DNA of 64,000 nucleotides from positions 1-64,000 of the forward strand of contig JAKSTI010000008.1 of NCBI GenBank assembly GCA_024402665.1, written 5' to 3'. Below the pieces are notes generated by a model. That model was not told the origin of the DNA, made no database searches, and saw only the letters and a program-made list of their open reading frames with translations. The position numbers and the translations under genes are program-made. Source of the DNA: Treponema sp. (GTDB lineage: Bacteria; Spirochaetota; Spirochaetia; Treponematales; Treponemataceae). Positions 26,538 through 35,466 of this stretch are shown here, in pieces (positions within the stretch are counted from its first letter, which is position 1; every line of letters starts with the position of its first letter).

Positions 26538-27467
26538 ATGAATAACAAACACTACATGCAGATTTTACAGGAACTGGCAGCAAAAAACGGTCCTTTATGC
26601 GTTGGTTTAGACACAGATCCTTCTTACATTCCAGAATCTGTTCTTAAAAACTATAAAAGCGCCCCAGAAGCAGTACTTGCTTACAACAAGGCAATTATTA
26701 ATCGTGTTGTAAAAGAAAAAAGTGCCTGCTGTTTCAAAGTTCAGATTGCTTATTATGAAGCAATGGGACTTGAAGGAATGAAAGTTTATTCAGAAACTTT
26801 GAAAGAAATCAAAAAATCAGGATTAATTGCTATTTCTGATATTAAGCGCGGTGACATCGGTGCTACATCAGATGCATATGCAAAAGCCCACTTCAAAGGT
26901 GATTTTGAAACAGACATTATTACTATCAATCCTTATATGGGATTTGATACATTAAAACCATTTACAAAATATGCTTCAAAAGAACTTGGCGGAAAAGGTG
27001 CATTCGTTTTACTTTGTACTTCAAACCCAGGTATGGTTGATATTGAACATCAGCAGTTAAAAGACGGATCTATTCTTCTTGAAAAAGTAGGTAATGAAAT
27101 TGCCCGCATTGGAGAAGAATTTGCTGCAGAATATCCAGAACAGACTTGTGGTCCTATTGGTGCTGTTGTTGGTGCAACTCAGGAAAAAGATGCCCGCTAT
27201 CTTCGTGATAAATATGCAAATACATTCTTCCTTATTCCTGGATACGGTGCTCAAGGTGGTGCCGCAAGAATTGCTGCAACTTTACTTGATAAAGCTGGTG
27301 GTGCCGTTAATTCAAGCCGCGGTATTTTGTGTGCATGGAAAAACGATGAATCATTAAAAGCAAAAATTGAAAATAACACACTTACTTTAGATGATATTGC
27401 AGATTCTGCCGCAAGAGCCTGTGTATTCTCTAAAAACGATTTGTTGCAGGCAAAAGCAAGTCTATGA
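26538..27467 (+). CDS. pyrF: Orotidine 5'-phosphate decarboxylase, type 2
   Basis: 309 residues, the longer type 2 form. It decarboxylates OMP to UMP, the last step of pyrimidine synthesis. Marks are CVGLDTDPSYIP at the start, KVQIAYYEAMG, the catalytic Lys/Asp array in AISDIKRGDIGATS, and the phosphate-binding LIPGYGAQGG near the C-terminus. GGAG precedes the ATG. Its stop overlaps the start of the CotH-like lipoprotein gene (ATGA). The pyrK-pyrD fusion, the DHODH step, lies one gene downstream. Confidence 0.94.
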   Translation: MNNKHYMQILQELAAKNGPLCVGLDTDPSYIPESVLKNYKSAPEAVLAYNKAIINRVVKEKSACCFKVQIAYYEAMGLEGMKVYSETLKEIKKSGLIAISDIKRGDIGATSDAYAKAHFKGDFETDIITINPYMGFDTLKPFTKYASKELGGKGAFVLLCTSNPGMVDIEHQQLKDGSILLEKVGNEIARIGEEFAAEYPEQTCGPIGAVVGATQEKDARYLRDKYANTFFLIPGYGAQGGAARIAATLLDKAGGAVNSSRGILCAWKNDESLKAKIENNTLTLDDIADSAARACVFSKNDLLQAKASL

Positions 27468-28738
27468 AAAAAAGCATCCGATTAATATTAATCAGCTTAA
27501 TTTCTTTTCTAACATTAATTTCCTGTGCTTCAACCCCAGATAATACTGCAAAGTCTCAATGGGCGTTGAAGTCGGTTTATCTTTCTACAATCAATAACAG
27601 AGAGATAAACTCACGGGAAAAATGGATAGATGCCGATTTAAAAATAGAAAACAAAAATTACAAAATTCAGGTAAAAGGCCGTGGAAATTCCAGCTGGGGC
27701 CGAATGCCAAAACACAGTTTCTCTATAAAATTCAGCGATTCAACAAAGATGCTTGATATGAACAAAAGCAAGCGCTGGGTTTTAATATCAAATTATTCAG
27801 ACAAAACATTAATCAGAAATCAGTATGCCGAATATCTTGGCCGTAATATATTTACAAACATCGGATGGACTCCAACTTATCGTCAGGTAAATTTATTTTT
27901 AAATAATAAATATCAGGGAACATATCTTTTAGGCGAACAAATCAAACTGGAAAAAAACCGCCTCAAGATTCAGCCAATCAACAACATAAAGGAAGATATT
28001 AATAAAGACGGCAAAACAGATATTAAAGACGGTGGCTTTATATTTGAAATTAATCGTCGTGAGGATGAAGCATATAACTTCAGAACAACACACGATGTAT
28101 CTATAAGTTTAAAAGATCCGGATGAAGTTGGTCCAAAAACACAGGCCAGAATAAGAAGCATTATTCAGACGGCAGAAGACGCACTTTTCAGCAAGAATTA
28201 TAAGGATCCAAATAAAGGATACGCAAAATATTTTGATGTTGATTCACTTGTAGACTGGTACATTATTAATGAATTTTCTAAAAATGTTGATTCTGCCTGG
28301 TATTCTTCAATCTATCTTTATTATGATCCTGCCGATGAAAAAATCCATTTTGGTGCCCTGTGGGATTACGATCTTGGTTTTGGAAATGTAAACTACAACG
28401 ATTGTTTTAAAACAGAAAAATTCTACATTATGACAAGAAGTGTCTGGTTTTCACGATTATTCCTGGATCCTGCATTTAAAGCAAAAGTTCGGGACAGATG
28501 GAACGCAAAAAAAGGTGAGCTTAAAAAATCAATTAACAGTCAGATAGATAAACTTGCTTCTAAAGTAGAAGATTCTGCAGAATATAATTTCCAGGTCTGG
28601 CCAATTCTTGGAACTTACGTTTGGCCTAACGCAGACGGTTTTGAAAAACGCCTTACTTACAAAAGCGAAGTTGAATACATGAAAGACTGGTGTACAAAAA
28701 GATACAACTGGATGGATTCTGTTATTGCCAAATGGTAA
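27464..28738 (+). CDS. CotH-kinase-family lipoprotein
   Basis: 424 residues. Signal peptide with lipobox LISC (Cys21). The CotH-like region includes KVQIKGRGNSSW-type sequence (here IQVKGRGNSSWGRMPKHSFSIKF), KRWVLISNYSDKTLIRNQ, GTYLLGEQIKLEKNRLKI and LWDYDLGFGN, matching the CotH kinase fold of spore-coat CotH and many secreted bacterial proteins. CotH kinases phosphorylate serines on partner proteins; the substrate here is unknown. It is exported, which is odd inside a pyrimidine gene run. The start overlaps the pyrF stop by four bases. Confidence 0.83.
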   Translation: MKKSIRLILISLISFLTLISCASTPDNTAKSQWALKSVYLSTINNREINSREKWIDADLKIENKNYKIQVKGRGNSSWGRMPKHSFSIKFSDSTKMLDMNKSKRWVLISNYSDKTLIRNQYAEYLGRNIFTNIGWTPTYRQVNLFLNNKYQGTYLLGEQIKLEKNRLKIQPINNIKEDINKDGKTDIKDGGFIFEINRREDEAYNFRTTHDVSISLKDPDEVGPKTQARIRSIIQTAEDALFSKNYKDPNKGYAKYFDVDSLVDWYIINEFSKNVDSAWYSSIYLYYDPADEKIHFGALWDYDLGFGNVNYNDCFKTEKFYIMTRSVWFSRLFLDPAFKAKVRDRWNAKKGELKKSINSQIDKLASKVEDSAEYNFQVWPILGTYVWPNADGFEKRLTYKSEVEYMKDWCTKRYNWMDSVIAKW

Positions 28739-28755
28739 AAAACTTTTTTATTTTG

Positions 28756-28764
28756 TGATACAAT
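28756..28764 (+). promoter_or_regulatory. Possible extended -10 promoter for pyrKD
   Basis: TGATACAAT (TG-N-TACAAT) lies in the 53-bp gap before the pyrK-pyrD fusion. There is no good -35. Confidence 0.35.
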
Positions 28765-28791
28765 GTTTCCATTCAGATTAAGAGGTGATTT

Positions 28792-30594
28792 ATGCTTACA
28801 GACTGTCAGGGCGTTCCATATCCCGTTTATTCTTGTGGAAAAGTTGTTACCTGCAAAATTCAGAAAGGCGCAGTTCCAGAAGGAAGCGTTTATTTATTAA
28901 GAATCAGAGTTCCAGATTCAAGACAACCATTTCCTGGTCAGTTTTATATGCTTCATGCAAAAAGAAGCAACGTTATTTTAAGCCGTCCAATCAGTGTTTA
29001 CCATTCACAGCAGGCTTCTAAAACAGAAGTCGATGTTGATTTTCTTATTCTTGTAAAAGGCAAGGGCACTAAAGAATTATGCAGCCTTGTTAAAGATGAT
29101 GAAATTAATGTTCTTGGTCCATGCGGAAATGCTTTTGTAAATCCAGCTGACAGTTCAAAGAAAGTTCTTATTGTTGGCGGAGGAATTGGTGTTGCTCCAG
29201 TAGCAGGCTTTGCAGAAACTCTCCCTAAAAAAAGTTATGACTTTTATGCTTCGTTCAAAAGTGGTTCTTACGGCCTTGCTTATATAAAACCAGCTTCTCT
29301 TGTTATTACAACAGATGATGGCAGTGTTGGTGTTCATGGAATGCTTCCTGTGGCTCTTACAGAAGAAGCTCTTCTTAAAGGAAACTATTCTGCAGTTTAT
29401 GCTTGTGGTCCTGCTCCAATGCTTGCCTACGTAAAACAAATTGCAGAAAAAAATAATATTCAATGCTGGCTTAGTATGGAAGCCAGAATGGCTTGTGGCG
29501 TAGGAGTTTGTCTTGGTTGTTCTATTGAAACTACTGAAGGCAAAAAACGCTGTTGTAAAGACGGTCCTATTTTTGACAGTAAAATTTTGAAACTTGAAAA
29601 ACCAGCTGACTCAGTCGGCGGTGTAAAAGTTCAGCCAAGAAAAAATCCTTTAGCTGATGGTGAAGAACCAGATTTGTCTGTAACAATTAAAGGCGTTAAA
29701 TTTGAAAACCCAGTTATCGGATGTTCAGGAACATTTGGTTTTGGTGTTGAATACAGTTCTGTTTTTGATGTAAACCGTCTTGGTGGAATCAGCAGTAAAG
29801 GTCTTACACTTGAACCACGTCAGGGAAACGATGGAATCCGTGTTTGGGAAACTCCATCTGGACTTATGAACTCAATTGGTTTACAGAATCCAGGCATTCC
29901 TCATTTTATTGAAAACGAACTTCCTCAGATGCTTGCTTTAAAACCAGTTACAATTGCAAATCTTAGCGGATCTTCTCTTGAAACTTATGTTGAAGGCGCA
30001 AAACTTCTTGATAAAACAGACGTTCCAATGATTGAACTTAATATTTCATGCCCAAATGTCTCTGCCGGTGGTGCTGCTTTTGGTATGAGCTGTTCAAGTG
30101 CAGGAACTGTTGTAAAAGCTGTTCGTGAAGCAACTAAAAAACCTTTAATCGTAAAATTAACCCCACAGTCTCCAGAATTAGTTGCAGTTACTCTTGAATG
30201 TATTAAAAATGGTGCCGATGGTATCAGTCTTTGTAATTCGTTCCAGGGAATTGCAATTGATATTGAAAGAGGCGTTCCTGTTTTTGATAAAGTGAAAGCA
30301 GGTCTTGGCGGACCAGCAATCAGACCAATTGCAGTTCGTCTTGTTTATGAAATTGTTGAGGCCATCAATAAATTACCAGAAGAACAGAGAGTTCCTGTTA
30401 TGGCCATTGGTGGAATTTCCTGCTGGGAAGATGCAGTTGAATTCATCATGGCAGGGGCTACAGCTCTTCAGGTTGGAACATCTACTTTTGTAAATCCAAA
30501 TACAATGATTGAAATTATAGATGGCCTTAAAGCTTTCATGAAACGCAAAGGTTATAAATCACTTGCAGATATGAGGGGAATTATTCAGAAATGA
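28792..30594 (+). CDS. pyrD: Fused dihydroorotate dehydrogenase: PyrK electron-transfer domain + PyrD (class 1B)
   Basis: 600 residues; PyrK and PyrD are normally separate. Residues 1-265 are PyrK: an FAD-binding barrel (RPISVYHS), an NAD-binding part (ILIVGGGIGVAP-like, here VLIVGGGIGVAPVAGF) and the 2Fe-2S cysteines in ACGVGVCLGC plus RCC (about 233-257). Residues from about 300 are PyrD: VIGCSGTFGFGVEY, the class 1 catalytic cysteine in NISCPNV (about 418), and MAIGGISCWEDAVEFIMAGA. It oxidises dihydroorotate with NAD+. The open frame is continuous across the junction, so this is a true fusion. AGAGGTG precedes the ATG. The last bases overlap the SGNH gene. Confidence 0.93.
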   Translation: MLTDCQGVPYPVYSCGKVVTCKIQKGAVPEGSVYLLRIRVPDSRQPFPGQFYMLHAKRSNVILSRPISVYHSQQASKTEVDVDFLILVKGKGTKELCSLVKDDEINVLGPCGNAFVNPADSSKKVLIVGGGIGVAPVAGFAETLPKKSYDFYASFKSGSYGLAYIKPASLVITTDDGSVGVHGMLPVALTEEALLKGNYSAVYACGPAPMLAYVKQIAEKNNIQCWLSMEARMACGVGVCLGCSIETTEGKKRCCKDGPIFDSKILKLEKPADSVGGVKVQPRKNPLADGEEPDLSVTIKGVKFENPVIGCSGTFGFGVEYSSVFDVNRLGGISSKGLTLEPRQGNDGIRVWETPSGLMNSIGLQNPGIPHFIENELPQMLALKPVTIANLSGSSLETYVEGAKLLDKTDVPMIELNISCPNVSAGGAAFGMSCSSAGTVVKAVREATKKPLIVKLTPQSPELVAVTLECIKNGADGISLCNSFQGIAIDIERGVPVFDKVKAGLGGPAIRPIAVRLVYEIVEAINKLPEEQRVPVMAIGGISCWEDAVEFIMAGATALQVGTSTFVNPNTMIEIIDGLKAFMKRKGYKSLADMRGIIQK

Positions 30595-31850
30595 TGAAGT
30601 TAAAAATGCGGTTCCTTAGGAATTGCATAATTTTACTTACACTTACAATAAATTTAACAGCCTGTGAGGAAAATAAAATTAACACAAATCCTTTTGAAAT
30701 TGATAACAGTATTTATGATTCAATGAAAAATGAATCTATTGCAGATTCTGGAAACAACTATAGAATCAAACGTTTCCTTGAAAAATATAAAAGCAATCAG
30801 GATGTATACATTGCTGCTATTGGTGGCTCTGTTACTGAAGGCGGTGGTCCTGCAAATTATAAAGACGGCTATTTTTATCAGTTTGCAAGAAAACTTTCTG
30901 ATACATACAAAAGAAATCCTGCTGCCAAAACCATAATCAACGATGCCGGATTAAGTGGAACTTCCTCTGCATTAGGTTGTATTCGCTATCAGAGTGATGT
31001 AGTTGATTGCATGAATCACACACCTGATTTATTAATCATTGAATTTGCAGTAAATGATTATCAGGAACCAACTTACGCAAAAGGTTATGAGTCAATTATC
31101 AGACAGGCTTTACTGGCTGATGAAGAAACTGCTGTTATTGTTCTTTGTGTTTCTGCTAATTATGGAAATTCTTATGCAGAAAAAGCACCTGCTGCATCCT
31201 TCTATAAACTTCCTATAATTAATATGCAGAAAATGATGGAAAATACTTTTCAAAAGAACATCATTAAAAACGAAGATTATTACACAGACACTGTTCATCC
31301 AAAAACACAGGGCCACGAAATCATTGCCGACTGTATCATCAATTTAATCCAGACTTTAGATAATGCTGATGAAGATTCACCTGTTATTGTTCCTGCAAAA
31401 TCTCTTAAAACTCCAGATTTAGGTAACTTAAAACGAATTTCAGGTGATGATGAAAATGTAAAAATCTTTGCCGGCGGATTTAATCAGATTGATAACAATA
31501 CTCAACAGGTTAAAAAAACAAACAGTCCTGCTTTTCCACAAAACTGGCATCATCCTAAAAACGGTTCAGACGAAAGTTTCAAAATGGAAATTTTTTGTAA
31601 CTGTTTGATTATGGCTTACAAAGAAGAATGGGCTGGTGCAAAGGAACGAACTTTTGGAAAAGCACAGGTTTTTGTTGATGGAAAACTTTATGCCACATAT
31701 GACGGCGGTAAAGACGGGGGCTGGAATAATACAGTACCTGTTGTTTTAATAGATAAAGACACTGCAGAAAACCATACTGTTGAAATTAAAATGGATCCTG
31801 AAACTCCATCTAAAGCTTTCACTATTTGTGCATTAGGATATTCAAAATAA
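30591..31850 (+). CDS. SGNH/GDSL-hydrolase-like lipoprotein
   Basis: 419 residues. Signal with lipobox NLTAC (Cys25). The esterase domain has the nucleophile block AAIGGSVTEGG (Ser about 79), an Asn-containing FAVNDYQ block and the Asp/His pair in DTVHPKTQGHE (about 231-239), the SGNH order. A C-terminal beta-rich domain (about 290-419) may bind carbohydrate; CE2-like or related carbohydrate deacetylases have such two-domain layouts, but with the order reversed. It probably removes acyl groups from a surface or dietary glycan. It overlaps pyrD at its start and the cysteine-cluster gene at its end by one base. Confidence 0.78.
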   Translation: MMKLKMRFLRNCIILLTLTINLTACEENKINTNPFEIDNSIYDSMKNESIADSGNNYRIKRFLEKYKSNQDVYIAAIGGSVTEGGGPANYKDGYFYQFARKLSDTYKRNPAAKTIINDAGLSGTSSALGCIRYQSDVVDCMNHTPDLLIIEFAVNDYQEPTYAKGYESIIRQALLADEETAVIVLCVSANYGNSYAEKAPAASFYKLPIINMQKMMENTFQKNIIKNEDYYTDTVHPKTQGHEIIADCIINLIQTLDNADEDSPVIVPAKSLKTPDLGNLKRISGDDENVKIFAGGFNQIDNNTQQVKKTNSPAFPQNWHHPKNGSDESFKMEIFCNCLIMAYKEEWAGAKERTFGKAQVFVDGKLYATYDGGKDGGWNNTVPVVLIDKDTAENHTVEIKMDPETPSKAFTICALGYSK

Positions 31851-32329
31851 TGAGCGAATGTTTTTATAAAGAAGGTTTACATTTTGAATGCCAGCGCTGT
31901 TCGTTCTGCTGCGGACACTCTCCTGGATTCGTTTATCTTTCAAAAAGAGATTTATTGACTCTCTGCCAGTATCACAAACTCACAATCAAACAATTTGTAG
32001 AAAAATATTGCCGCTGGGCAGATTATTATTACGGAACAAAAGTCCTTTCTTTGCAGGAAAAAAAGAATTATGACTGCATCTTATGGGAAAACGGCTGTTC
32101 CTGTTATGAAGCAAGACCTTTACAATGTTCAACATACCCTTTCTGGTCCTGGATGATTGAAGATAAAGCAACCTGGGATGAATGTGGAAAAGATTGTCCT
32201 GGAATAAATAAAGGAAAAGTCTGGTCTTTTGAAGAAATTGAAGCCAGTAAAAAACTTTATGTCCAGAATGAACCTTTGCACAAAGAAGAAGTTGAAAAAC
32301 TCATAGAACAAGAATCCTCTTCAAATTAA
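31850..32329 (+). CDS. YkgJ-family cysteine-cluster protein
   Basis: 159 residues from the ATG at 31850, which overlaps the preceding stop as TAATG; an in-frame ATG at 31826 lies inside the upstream gene and is less likely. Cysteines occur as CQRCSFCCG (about 14-22), CILWENGCSCYEARPLQCSTYPFW (positions about 76-99) and CGKDC (about 111-115). This is the CxxCxxCC plus C-terminal Cys pattern of the UPF0153/YkgJ family, thought to bind zinc or an iron-sulphur cluster. Function unknown. It ends the plus-strand run that starts at 24.6 kb. Confidence 0.82.
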   Translation: MSECFYKEGLHFECQRCSFCCGHSPGFVYLSKRDLLTLCQYHKLTIKQFVEKYCRWADYYYGTKVLSLQEKKNYDCILWENGCSCYEARPLQCSTYPFWSWMIEDKATWDECGKDCPGINKGKVWSFEEIEASKKLYVQNEPLHKEEVEKLIEQESSSN

Positions 32330-32332
32330 TCT

Positions 32333-32361
32333 TTGCGTTATCTAAATATGTCCTTTATAAT
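32333..32361 (+). promoter_or_regulatory. Promoter of the alanine symporter gene
   Basis: TTGCGT (32333-32338), 17 bp, TATAAT (32356-32361), about 33 bp before the ATG. Confidence 0.5.
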
Positions 32362-32393
32362 TTAAAGCAAGAAAAAGAAAAAGGATGTATTAA

Positions 32394-33800
32394 ATGTTAA
32401 ACAAAATCATCAACTCTATTAGCGGGGTTCTTTATGAACCTTGGTGTGTTCCATTGATTTTATTAATCGGTGGATTAGTATTCACAATCATTACAAAAGG
32501 TGTACAGTTTAGATTCTTCAGAGAATCAATTAAAGTAGTATCTGAAAAACCAAAAGATTCTAACTCTGTATCATCTTTCGGAGCCTTAATGGTTTCTACA
32601 GCCTCTCGTGTAGGTACAGGAAACATTATTGGTGTTTCAACAGCTATCTGTCTTGGTGGTCCAGGCGCTATTTTCTGGATGTGGGTAATTGCAGTTTTAG
32701 GCGGTGCTTCAGCCTTTGTTGAATCAACATTAGCCCAGATTTATAAGAGAAAGAATCCTGATGGTTCCTCTTATGGCGGTCCATCTTACTACATGGAAAC
32801 TGCTCTTAAACAGCGCTGGCTTGGTATTATTTTTGCCGTAATTATTATCTTAACTTATGCAGTTGGATACAACGCTCTTGCTTCTTACAATCTTCAGTCT
32901 TCTTTCGGCGGTTTTAGCTTCTATAACTCTAAAATTACCCCAGCTATCATCGGTGCTATTCTTGCCGTTCTTTTTGGTATCTGTGTTTTAGGCGGAGGAA
33001 AACGTCTTGTAAAAGTAACTGGTGTTCTTGTACCAATTATGGGTGTAATTTATATCATTGTTGCTTTTGTTGTAATCTTCATGAAAATTACAGTTCTTCC
33101 TCAGATGTTCAAAACAATTTTCCAGAATGCTTTTGATTTCAAATCTATTTTTGGTGGATTCAGTGGAAGCTGTCTTATGTACGGTGTAAAACGCGGACTT
33201 TATTCAAATGAAGCAGGTATGGGTTCTGCACCAAACGCAGCAGCAACAGCAGATGTTTCTCATCCTGTAAAACAGGGTCTTGTTCAGATGCTTTCTGTAT
33301 TTATTGATACATTACTTATCTGTACAGCAACTGCATTCATGTGTTTACTTTCAGGAATTACTCCAACAGCAGAAATTGCAGGTGCTCCATTTGTTCAGTC
33401 TTCATTACAGAACATCTTTGGTAACTTTGGTCCAATTTTCATTGCTATATCAATGTCATTATTTGCATTTACAACATTAATTGGTAACTATTCGTATTGT
33501 GAAGGATGTTTGCGCTACATCTTAAAAAGAGAACCAAACAAAGTATTTACAATCATTTTCCGTCTTGCCGCTTCAGTAATTGTATTTGCAGGTGCAGTTG
33601 TTTCTATGGGATTAGTTTGGGACACAGCAGATCTTTTACAGGCATTAATGGTTGTTATTAACGTACCTGTAATTCTTATCCTTTCTAAACGTGCTATTGA
33701 TTGTCTTAAAGACTACACAAAACAGCGTAAAGAAGGTAATAATCCTGTATTCAAATCTTCCAACATCAACTTGAAAGAAGAAACAGAATTCTGGAACTAA
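32394..33800 (+). CDS. Sodium:alanine/glycine symporter (AGCS family)
   Basis: 468 residues, about ten hydrophobic helices. Family marks are the N-terminal FRFFRESIKVV, SSFGALMVSTASRVGTGNIIGV, DGSSYGGPSYYMETAL and KRGLYSNEAGMGSAPNAAA. It imports alanine or glycine with Na+. AAAGGATG precedes the start. It has its own promoter and a bidirectional terminator shared with xylB. A neurotransmitter-type symporter at 38.9 kb gives this region two sodium-coupled amino-acid importers. Confidence 0.93.
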   Translation: MLNKIINSISGVLYEPWCVPLILLIGGLVFTIITKGVQFRFFRESIKVVSEKPKDSNSVSSFGALMVSTASRVGTGNIIGVSTAICLGGPGAIFWMWVIAVLGGASAFVESTLAQIYKRKNPDGSSYGGPSYYMETALKQRWLGIIFAVIIILTYAVGYNALASYNLQSSFGGFSFYNSKITPAIIGAILAVLFGICVLGGGKRLVKVTGVLVPIMGVIYIIVAFVVIFMKITVLPQMFKTIFQNAFDFKSIFGGFSGSCLMYGVKRGLYSNEAGMGSAPNAAATADVSHPVKQGLVQMLSVFIDTLLICTATAFMCLLSGITPTAEIAGAPFVQSSLQNIFGNFGPIFIAISMSLFAFTTLIGNYSYCEGCLRYILKREPNKVFTIIFRLAASVIVFAGAVVSMGLVWDTADLLQALMVVINVPVILILSKRAIDCLKDYTKQRKEGNNPVFKSSNINLKEETEFWN

Positions 33801-33830
33801 ATCTCTACTAGTATCAGTTTAATTTAAATA

Positions 33831-33876
33831 AAAAAAATGCCGGAACAGAAACAAATCTGAACCGGCATTTTTTATT
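33831..33876. terminator. Bidirectional rho-independent terminator
   Basis: ATGCCGG pairs with CCGGCAT, with inner CAG/CTG pairing, A run on the left and T run on the right. It serves the alanine symporter (plus) and xylB (minus). Confidence 0.88.
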
Positions 33877-33894
33877 TAACTGTATTGATCAGCC

Positions 33895-35379
33895 TTATTT
33901 ATACAAAGGAGATACAGTATCAACAAGTTTGCAGTAGTTTTCATAAGCTGCATTGTAAGCTTCAACATTAGCAGCATTTGGTTCTGCACCTTTTGATTCA
34001 TCAAGTTTAATGTGTTCTGCACAAAGTTCTGCAATATCACATTTTCCTGTCTGATTTTTCAAACACCAGAGAGCCTGAACAGCACCACCAAGAGCAGCAG
34101 CTTCATCAAGCATAGGAATACGGATTGGCAAGTTCATAACATCTGCAGCAATCTGACGCCAGAGAGGAGATTTTGAACCACCACCAATCAAACGGATTTC
34201 TTTTGGCTGGAAACCAAGTTTGCGGAATGCTTCCAAACCACCACGCATAGCAAATACAGCAGATTCAAGAGCTGCACGACAGATATTTGCACGGTTTGTA
34301 TTAGCAGCTGTCATACCAGTAATGCTTGCACGTCCGTTTGGTAAGTTAGGAGTTCTTTCTCCATTGAAGAATGGAAGAACAACAACACCTTCAGATCCAA
34401 CAGGAGCATTAGCAGCAATTCCATCCAAGTCTTTAACATCAAGTTCAAAAAGACCGCGAACAAATTCTGTAGCTACTGTACAGTTCATTGTACAAAGAAG
34501 TGGTAACCATCCGCCTGTAGAAGAACAGAAACCAGAAAGACCATTTTCAGGATCAGCAATTGGTTTATCCGAGTAACCATAAAGTGTACCAGATGTACCC
34601 ATAGACATTGTAAGGAATCCGTCAGCAACTGTACCTGTACCAACAGCACCCATCATGTTGTCTCCACCACCAGCAGAAACAGGAATACCTTCAGGAATAC
34701 CATATGCTTTAGCAGCTTCAGCAGAAACTTTTCCAGCAGGGTCTGAAGCTTCAATTAATTTTGGCAATTTAGCAAGAAGACCAGAATCAATAATGTCACA
34801 AATCTTCTTTGACCAGCAGCGGTTCTTTGAATCAAACAAAGCAGTACCAGAAGCATCACCATATTCCATTACGTAGTCACCAGTAAGTTTCCAGTTCAAG
34901 TAATCATGTGGAAGCATGATGTAAGCTAATTTTGCAAAAGCTTCAGGTTTATTGTTTTTCAACCAGAGAATTTTTGGAGCTGTGAAACCAGGGAGCATCA
35001 AGTTGCTCAAAAGTTTTACAACTTTCTTATCTCCACCAGCTTTTTTAGTAATGTATGCACATTCAGCTGTTGTAGAAGTATCACACCAAAGTTTGATGTT
35101 ATACAAAGCTTTTCCGTCCTTATCAAGAGGAACAAAACCATGCTGCTGACCAGAAACACCAATTGCTTCAATAGTCTTTTTGTTTTCAGCACTTAATTTT
35201 CCAAAACAAACTTCCAAACCTTTATCAAACCATTCAGTTGTCTGTTCGCGTGTTCCATCTGCATCTGAAATAAGATCCATAGGACAAGATGCTTTTTCAA
35301 TGATTTCTTTCTTTTCGTAATCATAAATTACGACTTTCATACTCTGTGTTCCAAGATCAATACCTGCAACAGTTTTCAT
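33895..35379 (-). CDS. xylB: Xylulokinase (FGGY family)
   Basis: 494 residues from the ATG at 35379. An ATG six bases upstream (35385) is only three bases from GAGG, while 35379 is nine, so the inner start is preferred. AGIDLGTQSMKVVIYD is the N-terminal ATP/phosphate loop, SGQQHGFVPLD the sugar-contact strand, AGGGDNMMGAVGTG holds the catalytic Asp, and IRLIGGGSKSPLWRQI is the C-terminal FGGY signature. It phosphorylates D-xylulose for the pentose phosphate pathway. No xylA lies alongside. Conserved xylulokinase features favour this over a glycerol or ribulo kinase. Confidence 0.88.
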   Translation of the reverse strand: MKTVAGIDLGTQSMKVVIYDYEKKEIIEKASCPMDLISDADGTREQTTEWFDKGLEVCFGKLSAENKKTIEAIGVSGQQHGFVPLDKDGKALYNIKLWCDTSTTAECAYITKKAGGDKKVVKLLSNLMLPGFTAPKILWLKNNKPEAFAKLAYIMLPHDYLNWKLTGDYVMEYGDASGTALFDSKNRCWSKKICDIIDSGLLAKLPKLIEASDPAGKVSAEAAKAYGIPEGIPVSAGGGDNMMGAVGTGTVADGFLTMSMGTSGTLYGYSDKPIADPENGLSGFCSSTGGWLPLLCTMNCTVATEFVRGLFELDVKDLDGIAANAPVGSEGVVVLPFFNGERTPNLPNGRASITGMTAANTNRANICRAALESAVFAMRGGLEAFRKLGFQPKEIRLIGGGSKSPLWRQIAADVMNLPIRIPMLDEAAALGGAVQALWCLKNQTGKCDIAELCAEHIKLDESKGAEPNAANVEAYNAAYENYCKLVDTVSPLYK

Positions 35380-35466
35380 ATACATTTACCTCTTATTAAA
35401 TGATTTCATTTATTAATAATAGAATAATTTTAAATCATCACCCCTAATTGTCAAGTGGCTTTTTTC

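Noticed and set aside
31826..31849. Eight-residue upstream extension of the YkgJ-like protein
   Set aside because: The inner ATG at 31850 forms a TAATG overlap with the upstream stop, the coupling pattern used throughout the window.
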